Shown here in pieces: positions 37,613 through 46,175 of a DNA stretch of 64,000 bases. The translations under genes and the position numbers were made by a program. The notes beneath the pieces were generated by a model, which made no database searches, had not been told where the DNA came from, and saw nothing but the letters and a program-made list of their open reading frames with translations. The number at the start of each line of letters is the position of its first letter. Position 1 is the first letter of the stretch. The stretch is from Rhizobium leguminosarum bv. viciae USDA 2370 (GTDB lineage: Bacteria; Pseudomonadota; Alphaproteobacteria; Rhizobiales; Rhizobiaceae). The stretch covers positions 547,676 to 611,675 of the forward strand of contig NZ_MRDL01000036.1 of NCBI RefSeq assembly GCF_002008365.1, given 5' to 3'.

Positions 37613-38581
37613 TCACTGGCCGAGAGCGGCCGAGGCGTAGCTGGGATCGACCAGCGACGATACGGTCTTAACGACATCGACATCCGCTTTGATGACGTCG
37701 GCCTTTTGCAAAGCGAGACCCGCTGCTTCGATCGTCTCGCGCTGTGCATCGCCGATCACGGAATAGGTGAGGTTCGTGCGCTCCAGCTGGCGCTCTATCA
37801 CCGTGTCGGGCAGCTTGGTGGCGGCAACGAGGGCGGCTTTGAGCTTGGTCGGATCTTTCAGAGCTTCAATGCGCGCCTTCTCGTAGGAGGCAAGCACGCG
37901 TTTGACGAGATCAGGATGCGCGATAGCAAACTCTTCGCGCACGTTAAGCACGCCCCAGCTGTTGTTTTCCGGCTTGCGATAGAACAGCACATCGCCATCT
38001 TCAATCTCGGCGGAGGCCATGATCGGATCGAGGCCGGCCCAAGCGTCGACGTCGCCCCGTTTCAGCGCAAGGCGGCCGTCCGCGTGCTGTAGCAGAACAA
38101 GCGAAACGTCCTTTTCAGTCAGACCTGCATCGGCAAGGGCGCGCACCAGGAAAATGTGCGGGTCGGTGCCGCGCGTCACGGCGATGGACTTGCCCTTCAG
38201 GTCCTGGACCTTGGCGATGCCGGTATCCTTGCGTGTTACGAGCGCAGTCCATTCCGGACGCGAATACACATAGATGGATTTGATCGGGTTGCCGTTGACG
38301 CGGCCGATCAATGCAGCTGCACCCGCCGTCGAGCCAAAGTCGAGGGAGCCGGCATTCAGGAATTCCAGGGCTTTGTTGGAGCCTGCGGACTGGACCCAGG
38401 TTATCTTGATCCCATCCTTGTCGAATTCCTTTTCCAGGATCCCTTCATCCTTCAGAATGAGGCTGACCGGGTTGTAGGTCGCCCAGTCCACGCGGATTTC
38501 CGAGACATCGGCAGCCTGCGCCGTGCCGACTGCGACCAAACCCGCCAAAACGCTTAAAGCCAATCGAACTAGCGATTTCAT
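37613..38581 (-). CDS. ABC transporter substrate-binding protein, aliphatic sulfonate type
   Basis: 322-residue periplasmic protein with a Sec signal (cut after AQAAD). Mature sequence resembles SsuA-like proteins: VDWATYNPVSLILKDEGILE, WVQSAGSNKALEFLNAGSLD, then GSTAGAAALIGRVNGNP and LKGKSIAVTRGTDPHIFLVR. It probably binds an alkanesulfonate or a related compound. It leads the operon. No desulfonating monooxygenase (SsuD or TauD type) is adjacent, so the pathway enzyme lies elsewhere. Confidence 0.9.
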   Translation of the reverse strand: MKSLVRLALSVLAGLVAVGTAQAADVSEIRVDWATYNPVSLILKDEGILEKEFDKDGIKITWVQSAGSNKALEFLNAGSLDFGSTAGAAALIGRVNGNPIKSIYVYSRPEWTALVTRKDTGIAKVQDLKGKSIAVTRGTDPHIFLVRALADAGLTEKDVSLVLLQHADGRLALKRGDVDAWAGLDPIMASAEIEDGDVLFYRKPENNSWGVLNVREEFAIAHPDLVKRVLASYEKARIEALKDPTKLKAALVAATKLPDTVIERQLERTNLTYSVIGDAQRETIEAAGLALQKADVIKADVDVVKTVSSLVDPSYASAALGQ

Positions 38582-38817
38582 ACGACCTCCAAAATGTTAG
38601 GAAGTGAAATCTACAGATTTAATAGCTTTTTGGCGCGCTTTCGGGTTCCAAACTTTGGTACGGGAGAGCAATTTTGAACTGCCGTCGCGGCCCGCGCTAG
38701 ATTGTTGTGTCAAAGTGCGGGGCAGCGCCGATCCCGCCGCGTATTGGTCGATCCAGTCGCGTGACATTGTTGTCTGTTCGCTTTGCGGTTATTCCGCCCG
38801 AAGACGCGATGGTATGT

Positions 38818-40218
38818 TCAGTCGACGAATTCGACCGTCACTCCCGGCTTGACCATCTTGGCCAGTTCGGTGGCATCCCAGTTGGTCAGGCGGATGCAGC
38901 CGTGGCTCTGGGTGCGGCCGATCTTCGAGGGTTCGGGCGTGCCGTGAATGCCGTAGGTCGGCCTGGAAAGCGCCATCCAGACGGTGCCGACGGGACCGTT
39001 CGGGCCGGGCGGGATGTTGAGGATCTTGTCGTTGGCACCCTGCTGGAAATTGATCTTCGGATTGTAGGTATAGCCGGGATTGAAGGCGACACGCTCGACG
39101 TTCACCAAGCCTGACGGAGAGGGCGTGTCGGTGGAGCCGATCGATGCCGGATAGGCGGCGAGGAGATTGCCGGCGCCGTCATAGGCGAAGACCTGCTTGC
39201 GGCCCTTGTCGGCGATGATACGGGCAACCTCGCCGCTTTTCGGCTCACCCGGATTGACGACCTTGATGACGGTGCCGGGAACGCTGAAATCGGCGCCGGG
39301 ATTCATCTCCTTGAGAAAGGCCTCATCCATGTGGAAGCGTTCGGCCAGCATTTCGGTGGTCGAGGTATAGGCGAGCGACGGCAGCAGCGCCTTGTGCGAA
39401 TAATCCTCCGGGATCTCCGCAACGAAGGGACCGGCGGCATCGGCCGGCGTGATCGTGTAACTGACGACGGGCAGGCCGCCGTTCATGCGCAGCTCTTCCA
39501 GAATGGCATCGGTGTCGTTGGGATCGAGCTTCGATCCGGTCATTTGGTCATAGGCATAGATCCCCTTGGTGACGTTCGAGCCCATATGGCCGTCGATGAC
39601 ACCCGGAGAGATGCCGGCACGATCGAGGAAGACCTGCAGCGCGACGATTTCGGGCTTCGACTTGTTCTTCAGCGTGATGACGGGCTCATCAGGCGCGGTC
39701 TTGGGCGCGTCGGCGGGCGGGATCTGCTGATCGGGGTCGATCGAGGCATAATCGTCGCCGGGCTGCGGATTACCGATACTGTTGTCATCGGGATAGGGCT
39801 GCTCGCCGAGCGGCCGGCGTTCGATCGCCGCATCGCGCGGAATGCCGCCGGTGACGGCGCCCCGCTCGGAATAACGCGTATCGCCATCGGGATTGTTGTC
39901 GGAATAATAGGGGTCGTCGCCGTACTGGTCGTTATAGACCTCGCGCGGGCCCGGCCGCGGCGGATAGTAGCCCCGGGCGCGCATCTCGGTAGCGACGACG
40001 TTGCCATAGGCATCGATCAACACGCGATTGCCGCTACGATCCCGGGCGTAGGTATAGCCAGTTGGAACGTAGTCGAGGATTTCGCCGTTCGGCGTCACGA
40101 GCACGATATCGCTCTGGCGGCGGTCGCGGAACTGCTGCGCGCCTGCCTCCGGCGCTATAGCCGCAAGGGCAGCCAAGCTGGCTGCGAGGCAAAATGCCGA
40201 TTTTAAAAAGCGATTCAC
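38818..40218 (-). CDS. L,D-transpeptidase (YkuD domain), exported
   Basis: 466 residues. A signal peptide (LKSAFCLAASLAALAAIAPE) is followed by a Pro/Asp/Tyr-rich low-complexity linker (about 60-170), a peptidoglycan-binding-like helical domain (VALQVFLDRAGISPGVIDGH, about 190-250), and a YkuD catalytic domain at 330-466. The active Cys is in QSHGCIRLTNWD near residue 447, with the upstream catalytic His in GIHGTPEP. It forms 3-3 cross-links, or anchors proteins to peptidoglycan, in the periplasm. Rhizobiales are rich in these enzymes, where they serve polar growth. Monocistronic. Confidence 0.9.
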   Translation of the reverse strand: MNRFLKSAFCLAASLAALAAIAPEAGAQQFRDRRQSDIVLVTPNGEILDYVPTGYTYARDRSGNRVLIDAYGNVVATEMRARGYYPPRPGPREVYNDQYGDDPYYSDNNPDGDTRYSERGAVTGGIPRDAAIERRPLGEQPYPDDNSIGNPQPGDDYASIDPDQQIPPADAPKTAPDEPVITLKNKSKPEIVALQVFLDRAGISPGVIDGHMGSNVTKGIYAYDQMTGSKLDPNDTDAILEELRMNGGLPVVSYTITPADAAGPFVAEIPEDYSHKALLPSLAYTSTTEMLAERFHMDEAFLKEMNPGADFSVPGTVIKVVNPGEPKSGEVARIIADKGRKQVFAYDGAGNLLAAYPASIGSTDTPSPSGLVNVERVAFNPGYTYNPKINFQQGANDKILNIPPGPNGPVGTVWMALSRPTYGIHGTPEPSKIGRTQSHGCIRLTNWDATELAKMVKPGVTVEFVD

Positions 40219-40443
40219 GTCTCACACCTCGAACAGTGACTGGGCAGACACACACATGCGAATTTTGACGCTAGTGTGGAATTTATGAAACCGTGCTGAA
40301 CAAAATATGAAAATCACTAAGATTTCCTTTTACTCATAAACGTTTGCGTCCTTGTGGCAGTTCCGCGAATTCCACGGTTGCTGCAAAACCACAAGATAGG
40401 AACGGCACCGATTGACGAATGGCGGCGCGAAACCTAACGCTAG

Positions 40444-40493
40444 CGCATCGTGCTTTCCGAAAATCGGAATCAATTTTCGAAAAGCACAATGCG
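40444..40493. repeat. palindrome with CGCAT...CGAAAAT / ATTTTCG...ATGCG arms
   Basis: CGCATCGTGCTTTCCGAAAAT-type left arm pairs with the right arm ending AAGCACAATGCG, with mismatches. The layout is similar to the element at 9658-9707, which also stands next to the 44-nt repeat. Confidence 0.6.
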
Positions 40494-40506
40494 TCGATTC
40501 AAAGTG

Positions 40507-40550
40507 TTAGAGCGTCCTTTGTGCGTCCGAAAGGACGCACGGCGCTCTAA
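40507..40550. repeat. 44-nt palindromic repeat, copy B
   Basis: Outer arms TTAGAGCG/CGCTCTAA and inner arms GTGCGTCC/GGACGCAC. Its reverse complement matches 9604-9647 at 38 of 44 positions. Two of the differing pairs (positions 4/41 and 12/29 of the repeat) change both sides and keep base pairing. Confidence 0.8.
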
Positions 40551-40579
40551 GGGGCTGACAATTCCCCGAGGAGACCGTG

Positions 40580-41419
40580 ATGATCGAATTTGCCGCCGCA
40601 AGCGGGCCGCGCCTGATGCTGGACGAAACATCGGTGCTGGATATCGGCGGATGCATTGTCGACGGCGTCGACATCGCGCCGAAACGCGCCATTCCCGACG
40701 ACGGCGATGCGCGAATCGACCACTCGCTCGAAGGCTTTCTCTTCACCTGCGGGCCGGATCATATCCGCCACCGCCAGCCGATTCCCGGCCGGGACGATGG
40801 CAAGGTCTATCCGCTGCACGGATCGGCCTCCGGCCATGCGGCAAAGGTGCTGTGGACGAAGTTCGAGAGCGGCAATGCCGAATGCCGCGCCGATATCGAC
40901 ATCACCACCGTCGAGGGACTGCCGCAGCGTGTCGAGCGGCTGTGGCGGATCGATGGGGCGACCGGCGAGGTGCGGCTCGAGGACCGGGTCGTCAATATGA
41001 GCGATCGGACTGTGCCGACCTTCCTGATGTACCACATGAACACCGGCGGCAAATGGCTGGACGAGGGCACGCGGCTCGAAGGCCAGATGCTGGAGAATGG
41101 CGGTTTCCCCTGGGCGTTCGGCGAGGAGCCGGGCGGCATCTTCTGCGTCACGGCGCCGGCGACGGAGGAGGGCTTCGCAGAGGTCCGCCTCGGACCGATC
41201 GCCGCAATCGGCGGCAGGACGCTGCGTGTGCGCTTCCGCGCCGACACGCTGCCCCATCTGCAGGTCTGGCGGAACCAGAAGGCGCCCGCCCATATCATCG
41301 GTATCGAGCCGGTTTCGCATCGCTGGATATCGCGCGACGAGCTTCAGGCCGCTGGTGAGTTCAACATGTTGGCGCCCGGCGAGAGCCGAAGCTATGCGCT
41401 GACCTTTACCTTCCTGTGA
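40580..41419 (+). CDS. DUF4432/galactose-mutarotase-like protein
   Basis: 279-residue protein with the all-beta supersandwich fold expected of aldose-1-epimerase-like DUF4432 proteins. Recognisable parts: HSLEGFLFTCGPDHIRHRQP, then YPLHGSASGHAAKV (the usual histidine region), LEDRVVNMSDRTVPTFLMYH and IGIEPVSHRW. Relatives act on, or bind, sugar acids and related ligands; no exact activity is known. ATG 40580 has GAGGAG about 8 bases upstream. It appears monocistronic, behind two palindromic repeats. Confidence 0.78.
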   Translation: MIEFAAASGPRLMLDETSVLDIGGCIVDGVDIAPKRAIPDDGDARIDHSLEGFLFTCGPDHIRHRQPIPGRDDGKVYPLHGSASGHAAKVLWTKFESGNAECRADIDITTVEGLPQRVERLWRIDGATGEVRLEDRVVNMSDRTVPTFLMYHMNTGGKWLDEGTRLEGQMLENGGFPWAFGEEPGGIFCVTAPATEEGFAEVRLGPIAAIGGRTLRVRFRADTLPHLQVWRNQKAPAHIIGIEPVSHRWISRDELQAAGEFNMLAPGESRSYALTFTFL

Positions 41420-41490
41420 ACGAAGCGTTGTTGACGCTGGCAGACCTCCGTCGTAGACCTTCAGCCCACGATTTTTGAGGAGACAAGACG

Positions 41491-41829
41491 ATGGATATTC
41501 GCCAGATCGACGATGAATATTCGGTTTCGGGCCAGATCACGCTGGAGGAGCTCGACGAGATTAAGGCGCTGGGGTTCAAATCGATCGTCTGCCACCGCCC
41601 CGATCACGAAAGTCCCGACCAGACGTCGTTCTCCGTCATCGAGGCGCGCGCCAAGGAGCTCGGCCTCGAGATCGCCCATGTGCCGGTTGGACCGATGGGC
41701 GTGACCGAGGAAGCCGTGCAGGGCATGGTCGACGCGCTCGATGAATTCCCGCGGCCGATGCTCGGCTATTGCCGCTCTGGCGCGCGCTCGACGGCGATTT
41801 ACCAGAAGACCCACCATATCCGTAATTGA
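41491..41829 (+). CDS. TIGR01244-type small phosphatase/sulfurtransferase-like protein
   Basis: 112-residue protein with a dual-specificity phosphatase-like fold and the loop CRSGARS near residue 94, as in tyrosine phosphatases and the TIGR01244 family. Family relatives are found next to, or fused with, beta-lactamase-like sulfur dioxygenases (Blh/BigR clusters). Here no such partner is seen; RidA follows 75 bp downstream. ATG 41491 has AGGAGA just before it. Whether it acts on phosphate or sulfur is not decided. Confidence 0.85.
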   Translation: MDIRQIDDEYSVSGQITLEELDEIKALGFKSIVCHRPDHESPDQTSFSVIEARAKELGLEIAHVPVGPMGVTEEAVQGMVDALDEFPRPMLGYCRSGARSTAIYQKTHHIRN

Positions 41830-41904
41830 GCCCCCGTTCCGGGGGGCCGATTTTCCGGCGTTGAACCTCAGCGCCGTCACCTTCCATTCACTCAGGAGAC
41901 TATA

Positions 41905-42249
41905 ATGAACATCAAGCGTATCGACGTCGGCTCGCGCATGAGCGGCGCCGTCATTCACGGCAACACGGTCTATCTCGCAGGTCAGGTCGGCGAGGGCGAA
42001 AGCGTCACCGATCAGTGCAAGTCCTCGCTTGCCGAAGTCGACCGGCTGCTGGCTGCATCAGGCAGCAGCAAGTCGAAGATCCTGCAGACGATCATCTATC
42101 TGTCCGACATCGCTGATTTCGCCGAGATGAACGCCGTCTGGGAGGGCTGGATCGATCCGGCCAACCCGCCGGCTCGCGCCACCAGCGAAGCCAAGCTCGC
42201 TGCGCCGAAATACAAGGTCGAGTTCATCATCACGGCCGCACTCGACTAA
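41905..42249 (+). CDS. RidA-family enamine/imine deaminase
   Basis: 114-residue RidA/YjgF-family protein. It hydrolyses reactive 2-aminoacrylate-type enamines or imines made by PLP and flavin enzymes. Visible: RMSGAVIHGNTVYLAGQVGE in the N-terminal half and PARATSEAKLAAPKYKVEFI near the end, with the conserved Arg in PPARAT. The RidA-defining Arg105 equivalent is thus in a slightly different context (subfamily distinct from classical RidA). GGAGACT precedes the ATG and a strong terminator follows. Confidence 0.88.
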   Translation: MNIKRIDVGSRMSGAVIHGNTVYLAGQVGEGESVTDQCKSSLAEVDRLLAASGSSKSKILQTIIYLSDIADFAEMNAVWEGWIDPANPPARATSEAKLAAPKYKVEFIITAALD

Positions 42250-42271
42250 GTCGCACCATTTCGATTGCCTG

Positions 42272-42307
42272 AAGCCGGTGAGAACTGCGCGTGCTCACCG
42301 GCTTTTT
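42272..42307 (+). terminator. terminator after the RidA gene
   Basis: 11-bp stem AAGCCGGTGAG/CTCACCGGCTT with TTT after it. It overlaps the 3' end of the convergent TPP-enzyme gene. Confidence 0.85.
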
Positions 42308-43953
42308 GTTTGCGCGATTTCGGAGAGTGTGCGTGTCGGCGTGATCGCTTCGGGATCGAGCTTGACCTCGATGATCGCCGGTTTGCCGCTGGCGCGTGCC
42401 CGCTCGAAGGCGGGGGCGAAATCCGCTGTCGTTTCCACCGTCTCGCCGTGGCCGCCATAGGCGCGGGCAAGGGCTGCGAAGTCGGGATTGGTCAGATCGG
42501 TGCTGCTGACGCGGCCGGGATACTCGCGCTCCTGATGCATGCGGATCGTGCCGTAGATGCCGTTGTTGACGACGACTGCGATGATCGGCAGGCCGTAGCG
42601 GATGGCGGTGGCGAATTCCTGGCCGTGCATCAGGAAGCAGCCGTCGCCGGCAAAGCAGATGACCTCGCGCTCGGGAAACAGCCGCTTGGCGGCCACCGCC
42701 GCCGGCAGGCCGTAACCCATCGAGCCGGAGGTGGGGGCGGCTTGGGTGTTGAAACGGCGAAAACGATGGAAGCGGTGCACCCAGGTGGCGTAGTTGCCCG
42801 CACCATTGGTGAAGATCGCCTGCGGTCCGGTATTGGCCTCCAGCCATTCCATGATCGGCCCCATATGGACGGCGCCCGGACCTGTCGATGGCGGCGTCGA
42901 CCAGGCGAGATAGGCCTGGTGCAGGCGTGCGGTGCGCTCGGTCCAGTGCGGTTCGCCCGGCGCTTCCAGGTCGGCGAGCGCGGCGACGAAATCGGCCGGT
43001 GCGGCGCAGATGGCAAGATCCGGGCGATAGACGCGGCCGAGCTCGGAAGGGTCGGGATAGATGTGCACCAGCGATTGCTGGGGATAGGGGATATCGATCA
43101 GCGTATAGGACGAGGACGGCATTTCCGACATGCGGCTGCCGAGGAGGATCAGCAGGTCGCTCTCCTTGATCTCTTTTGCCAATGCCGGATTGATACCGAT
43201 GCCGACATCGCCGGCATAGCAGGGATGAAGATGATCGAACAACATCTGCCGGCGGAAGGAGCAGCCGATGGGCAGTTGGAAACGCTCGGCGAAGCTCTGA
43301 AAATCGGCGACGGCATCGGCATCCCAGCGTGTGCCGCCCAGGATCACCATCGGCCGTTCGGCCTTCAGCAAGCGGAGATAGAAATCGTCGATCTGGCGGC
43401 GGCCGGGATGGGCCTCGACGTTGGCATAGTGCCTGGCGCGGGGTGCCTCGACCTCATCGCGCAACATGTCCTCCGGCAGCGTCAGCACGACAGGACCGGG
43501 CCGGCCGGAGGTTGCGACCGCAAAGGCGCGGGTGACGAATTCGGGAATACGGGCGGCATCGTCGATCTCACCCACCCATTTGGCGAATTCGGTGAAGGCG
43601 CGGCGGAACTCGACCTCCTGGAAGGCCTCGCGCTCGCGTGCTTCCCGCTGCACCTGGCCGATGAACAGGATCATCGGGATCGAGTCCTGCCTTGATATAT
43701 GCAGGCCGGCGGAGGCGTTGGTGGCGCCGGGGCCGCGGGTCACCATACAGATGCCGGGTTCGCCGGTCAGCCTGCCCCAGCAATCCGCCATCATCGCCGC
43801 TCCGCCCTCCTGGCGGCAGACGAGGACGTCGATATCGCTGTCGCGCAGCGCATCGAGCACGGCGAGGAAACTCTCGCCGGGCACGCAGGAGAGACGCTTG
43901 ACGCCATTCGCCTTCAGCGCCTCGACGATCAGTTCTCCGCCCGTCTTCTTCAT
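42295..43953 (-). CDS. thiamine-pyrophosphate-dependent enzyme (acetolactate-synthase-like)
   Basis: 552 residues with the three TPP-enzyme domains. The catalytic Glu is in CRQEGGAAMMAD near residue 48. The middle FAD/nucleotide-like domain is about 190-330. The C-terminal TPP-binding motif starts GDGCFLMHGQEFATAIRYGL and ends VVVNN. Family relatives include acetolactate synthase, oxalyl-CoA decarboxylase and 2-hydroxyacyl-CoA lyase. The class III CoA-transferase gene 14 bp upstream favours a CoA-thioester substrate; the sequence alone does not decide. The start is ATG 43953; a 17-bp tandem duplication places a second ATG at 43970 in another frame. Confidence 0.85.
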   Translation of the reverse strand: MKKTGGELIVEALKANGVKRLSCVPGESFLAVLDALRDSDIDVLVCRQEGGAAMMADCWGRLTGEPGICMVTRGPGATNASAGLHISRQDSIPMILFIGQVQREAREREAFQEVEFRRAFTEFAKWVGEIDDAARIPEFVTRAFAVATSGRPGPVVLTLPEDMLRDEVEAPRARHYANVEAHPGRRQIDDFYLRLLKAERPMVILGGTRWDADAVADFQSFAERFQLPIGCSFRRQMLFDHLHPCYAGDVGIGINPALAKEIKESDLLILLGSRMSEMPSSSYTLIDIPYPQQSLVHIYPDPSELGRVYRPDLAICAAPADFVAALADLEAPGEPHWTERTARLHQAYLAWSTPPSTGPGAVHMGPIMEWLEANTGPQAIFTNGAGNYATWVHRFHRFRRFNTQAAPTSGSMGYGLPAAVAAKRLFPEREVICFAGDGCFLMHGQEFATAIRYGLPIIAVVVNNGIYGTIRMHQEREYPGRVSSTDLTNPDFAALARAYGGHGETVETTADFAPAFERARASGKPAIIEVKLDPEAITPTRTLSEIAQTKSR

Positions 43954-43978
43954 GACAATGCCTTCTTCATGACGATGC
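43945..43978. repeat. 17-bp tandem duplication over the gene junction
   Basis: CTTCTTCATGACAATGC (43945-43961) is followed at once by CTTCTTCATGACGATGC (43962-43978), one mismatch. The repeat copies the start codon and first codons of the TPP-enzyme gene. Read from the first copy, the frame gives only MKKALS and then a stop that overlaps the true start. Confidence 0.9.
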
Positions 43979-45169
43979 CTTCCTCTCGAGCTCGACGAGT
44001 TCCGCCAGAACTTCGGCCTGATGTTCGCCAAGACGCGGGCTCGGCCTGATGTAACGCAGCGGCGTCTCCGACAGCACCACAGGTGTCCTGACGCCGGGGA
44101 TGACGGTACCGGCGGCATCCGCTAGGTCGATGCGCAGGCCCCGAGCCTGCACCTGCGGATGGGCGAACATTTCCTCGATCGTATTGATGGCGCCTGATGG
44201 AACCGCGTTCTCCTCGCAGGCCTTCAGCAGATCCGCCTTCTGCCATTTCAACGTCTCGGTGGAGACGAGGCGTCGCACTTCGCTACGATTGCCGACGCGG
44301 GCCTTGTTGGTGGCGAAACGCTCGTCGCCGGCGATGGCCTCCAGGCCAAGGATGGTGCAGAGGCGACGGAACTGCCCGTCGTTTCCAACTGCGAGAATGA
44401 GGTAGCCGTCCGCCGTCGGCACGACCTCATAGGGCGAGATATTGGGATGGGCGTTGCCCAGGCGGGTCGGTGCCTCGCCGGAAACCAGATAATTCATGTT
44501 CTGATTGGCGAGCACGGCCGATTGCACATCGAGCAGGGCCATGTCGACCAACTGGCCTTCGCCTGACTTGAGGGCGTGAATCAGGGCGGCTTCGATCGCC
44601 GAGACGGCATAAATGCCGGTGAAGATATCGGCAATGGCGACGCCTGCCTTCATCGGTTGGCCGCCTGGTTCACCGGTGATCGACATGAAGCCGGACATGC
44701 CCTGGACGATGTAATCGTAGCCGGCGAGGCTGGCATAAGGGCCGTTCTGGCCGAAGCCGGTGATCGAGCAATAGACGAGCTTCGGGTTCACCTTGCGCAG
44801 GCTGTCATAATCGAGCCCGTATTTGACGAGGCCGCCGAGCTTGAAATTCTCGATGACCACGTCGGCGGTGGAGACGAGGCGGCGGACGAAATCCTGGCCT
44901 TCGGCGCTCTTCAGATCGGCAGTGACGGAGCGCTTGCCGCGATTGGCGGCGTGGTAATAGGCGGCCGAGAGGTTCTCGCCATCGGCACCTTCGACGAAGG
45001 GCGGCCCCCATTGGCGCGTGTCGTCGCCGCCGTCGGGATTTTCGACCTTGATGACGTCGGCACCGAGATCGGCGAGCATCTGTCCCGCCCAGGGGCCGGC
45101 GAGCACGCGGGCAAGCTCGATCACCCGGATGCCGGCAAGCGGTGGTTTTTTCATCACGGTCTCTGTCAT
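43967..45169 (-). CDS. class III (formyl-CoA-type) CoA-transferase
   Basis: 400-residue member of the CaiB/BaiF family. It opens with the family start GIRVIELARVLAGPWAGQML and ADLGADVIKVENP. The nucleophilic Asp is in VDMALLDVQSAV near residue 180, and GFGQNGPYASLAGYDYIVQG is the CoA-binding segment. Such enzymes move CoA between carboxylic acids. Together with the downstream TPP enzyme it may activate an acid (oxalate- or 2-hydroxy-acid-like) for decarboxylation or lyase cleavage. The acid substrate is not decided. The gene is preceded by the DMT permease gene on the same strand. Confidence 0.9.
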   Translation of the reverse strand: MTETVMKKPPLAGIRVIELARVLAGPWAGQMLADLGADVIKVENPDGGDDTRQWGPPFVEGADGENLSAAYYHAANRGKRSVTADLKSAEGQDFVRRLVSTADVVIENFKLGGLVKYGLDYDSLRKVNPKLVYCSITGFGQNGPYASLAGYDYIVQGMSGFMSITGEPGGQPMKAGVAIADIFTGIYAVSAIEAALIHALKSGEGQLVDMALLDVQSAVLANQNMNYLVSGEAPTRLGNAHPNISPYEVVPTADGYLILAVGNDGQFRRLCTILGLEAIAGDERFATNKARVGNRSEVRRLVSTETLKWQKADLLKACEENAVPSGAINTIEEMFAHPQVQARGLRIDLADAAGTVIPGVRTPVVLSETPLRYIRPSPRLGEHQAEVLAELVELERKASS

Positions 45170-45186
45170 GTTCCTCCCGGCAATTT

Positions 45187-46143
45187 CTATGGCGCCAGCG
45201 TCACCTCAGATGTATCGGATACAGGCTTTGAAGCAAAGCGGCGCTCGCGCCAGAGGATGTAGAAGCCTGATGCCACGATGATGGCAATGCCGAGCCATTT
45301 GACCGCATCCGGAAAGTCGCCGAAGACCAGCCAGGCGAAGATTGTCGCCGAGACGATCTCGAAATATTGCAGCGGCGCCAGCGTCGAGGCCGGTGCTGCG
45401 CGATAGGCGTAGACGCCGAGGATGCCGGTGATTGCGGCCATGGCGCCGACGCCGGCGACATAGAACCAGGCGCGGCCTTCCGGCATGACCGGATCGAAGA
45501 GGTCCGAGCCGGTTCCCTGACCGAGGAAAAGCAGGAGGACACAGAAGAGCAGGCCCCAGATGCTCATCTGGAACTGCATCGACCAGGGGTCTTCCCTGCG
45601 CGAGAGGGCGCGGGTCATCAGCACGAAGATGGCGATGCACAGCGCGCTGACGACAGGCAGAAGCGCGATGTAGCCGACCTCTTCGAAACTCGGCTGGATG
45701 ATCAGCATCGCCCCGAAGAAGCCGACGCCGCAGGCGGTATAACGCCGCCAGCCAATCGTCTCCTTCAGGAAGATGCCACCGAGGATCGTCACCATGATCG
45801 GCTCGACGAAGAAGATCGCGATCGCGTCGGCGACCGCCATATATTTCAGCGTCGTGACGAAGGAGATCATCGAGACGGTGATGATCGCGCCGCGGATGGC
45901 ATGGAACAGGCTCTGTCGCCAGGAAAAATCGGCGAAGCTGCGCCGCCATATCACCAGTGGCAGCATGCAGAGCGCCTGGACGATGAAACGGCCGGCGGTG
46001 ATCTCCCCGGATGGCACGGTCGTGATCGCAAGCTTGGCGAAAATATCGATGAGCGGCGAGACCATCACCGAGAGAACCATCAGCGCAAGCCCCGTCGTCA
46101 CGTCGGAGGCGGACGAAACGGGGCGGGCGGAGGTGCTGTTCAT
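45187..46143 (-). CDS. DMT-superfamily EamA transporter
   Basis: 318-residue, ten-helix transporter with two EamA repeats. Segments: LALMVLSVMVSPLIDIFAKL, AIAIFFVEPIMVTILGGIFL (the E in the repeat is typical), and FAWLVFGDFPDAVKWLGIAI. ATG 46143 has AGGGATTT before it. It lies between the hydrolase gene and the CoA-transferase gene on the same strand and might export or import a metabolite of that pathway. Direction and substrate are unknown. Confidence 0.88.
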   Translation of the reverse strand: MNSTSARPVSSASDVTTGLALMVLSVMVSPLIDIFAKLAITTVPSGEITAGRFIVQALCMLPLVIWRRSFADFSWRQSLFHAIRGAIITVSMISFVTTLKYMAVADAIAIFFVEPIMVTILGGIFLKETIGWRRYTACGVGFFGAMLIIQPSFEEVGYIALLPVVSALCIAIFVLMTRALSRREDPWSMQFQMSIWGLLFCVLLLFLGQGTGSDLFDPVMPEGRAWFYVAGVGAMAAITGILGVYAYRAAPASTLAPLQYFEIVSATIFAWLVFGDFPDAVKWLGIAIIVASGFYILWRERRFASKPVSDTSEVTLAP

Positions 46144-46175
46144 GATGAAATCCCTGTACTCAGGATATTGGTCGC

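Larger units (their letters stand above)
40219..40579. other. 361-bp gap with two palindromic repeats
   Basis: No gene is seen. The 3' half carries the palindromes at 40444-40493 and 40507-40550. The first half is AT-rich and may hold the promoter of the L,D-transpeptidase gene on the minus strand, but no clear boxes were found. Confidence 0.6.

Noticed and set aside
38604..38852. 82-codon plus-strand frame between the sulfonate-binding and L,D-transpeptidase genes
   Set aside because: No ribosome site, overlaps the transpeptidase 3' end, composition not typical of a gene.
42265..43695. 476-codon plus-strand frame over the TPP-enzyme gene
   Set aside because: No motif or start signal; the minus strand has clear TPP-enzyme motifs.
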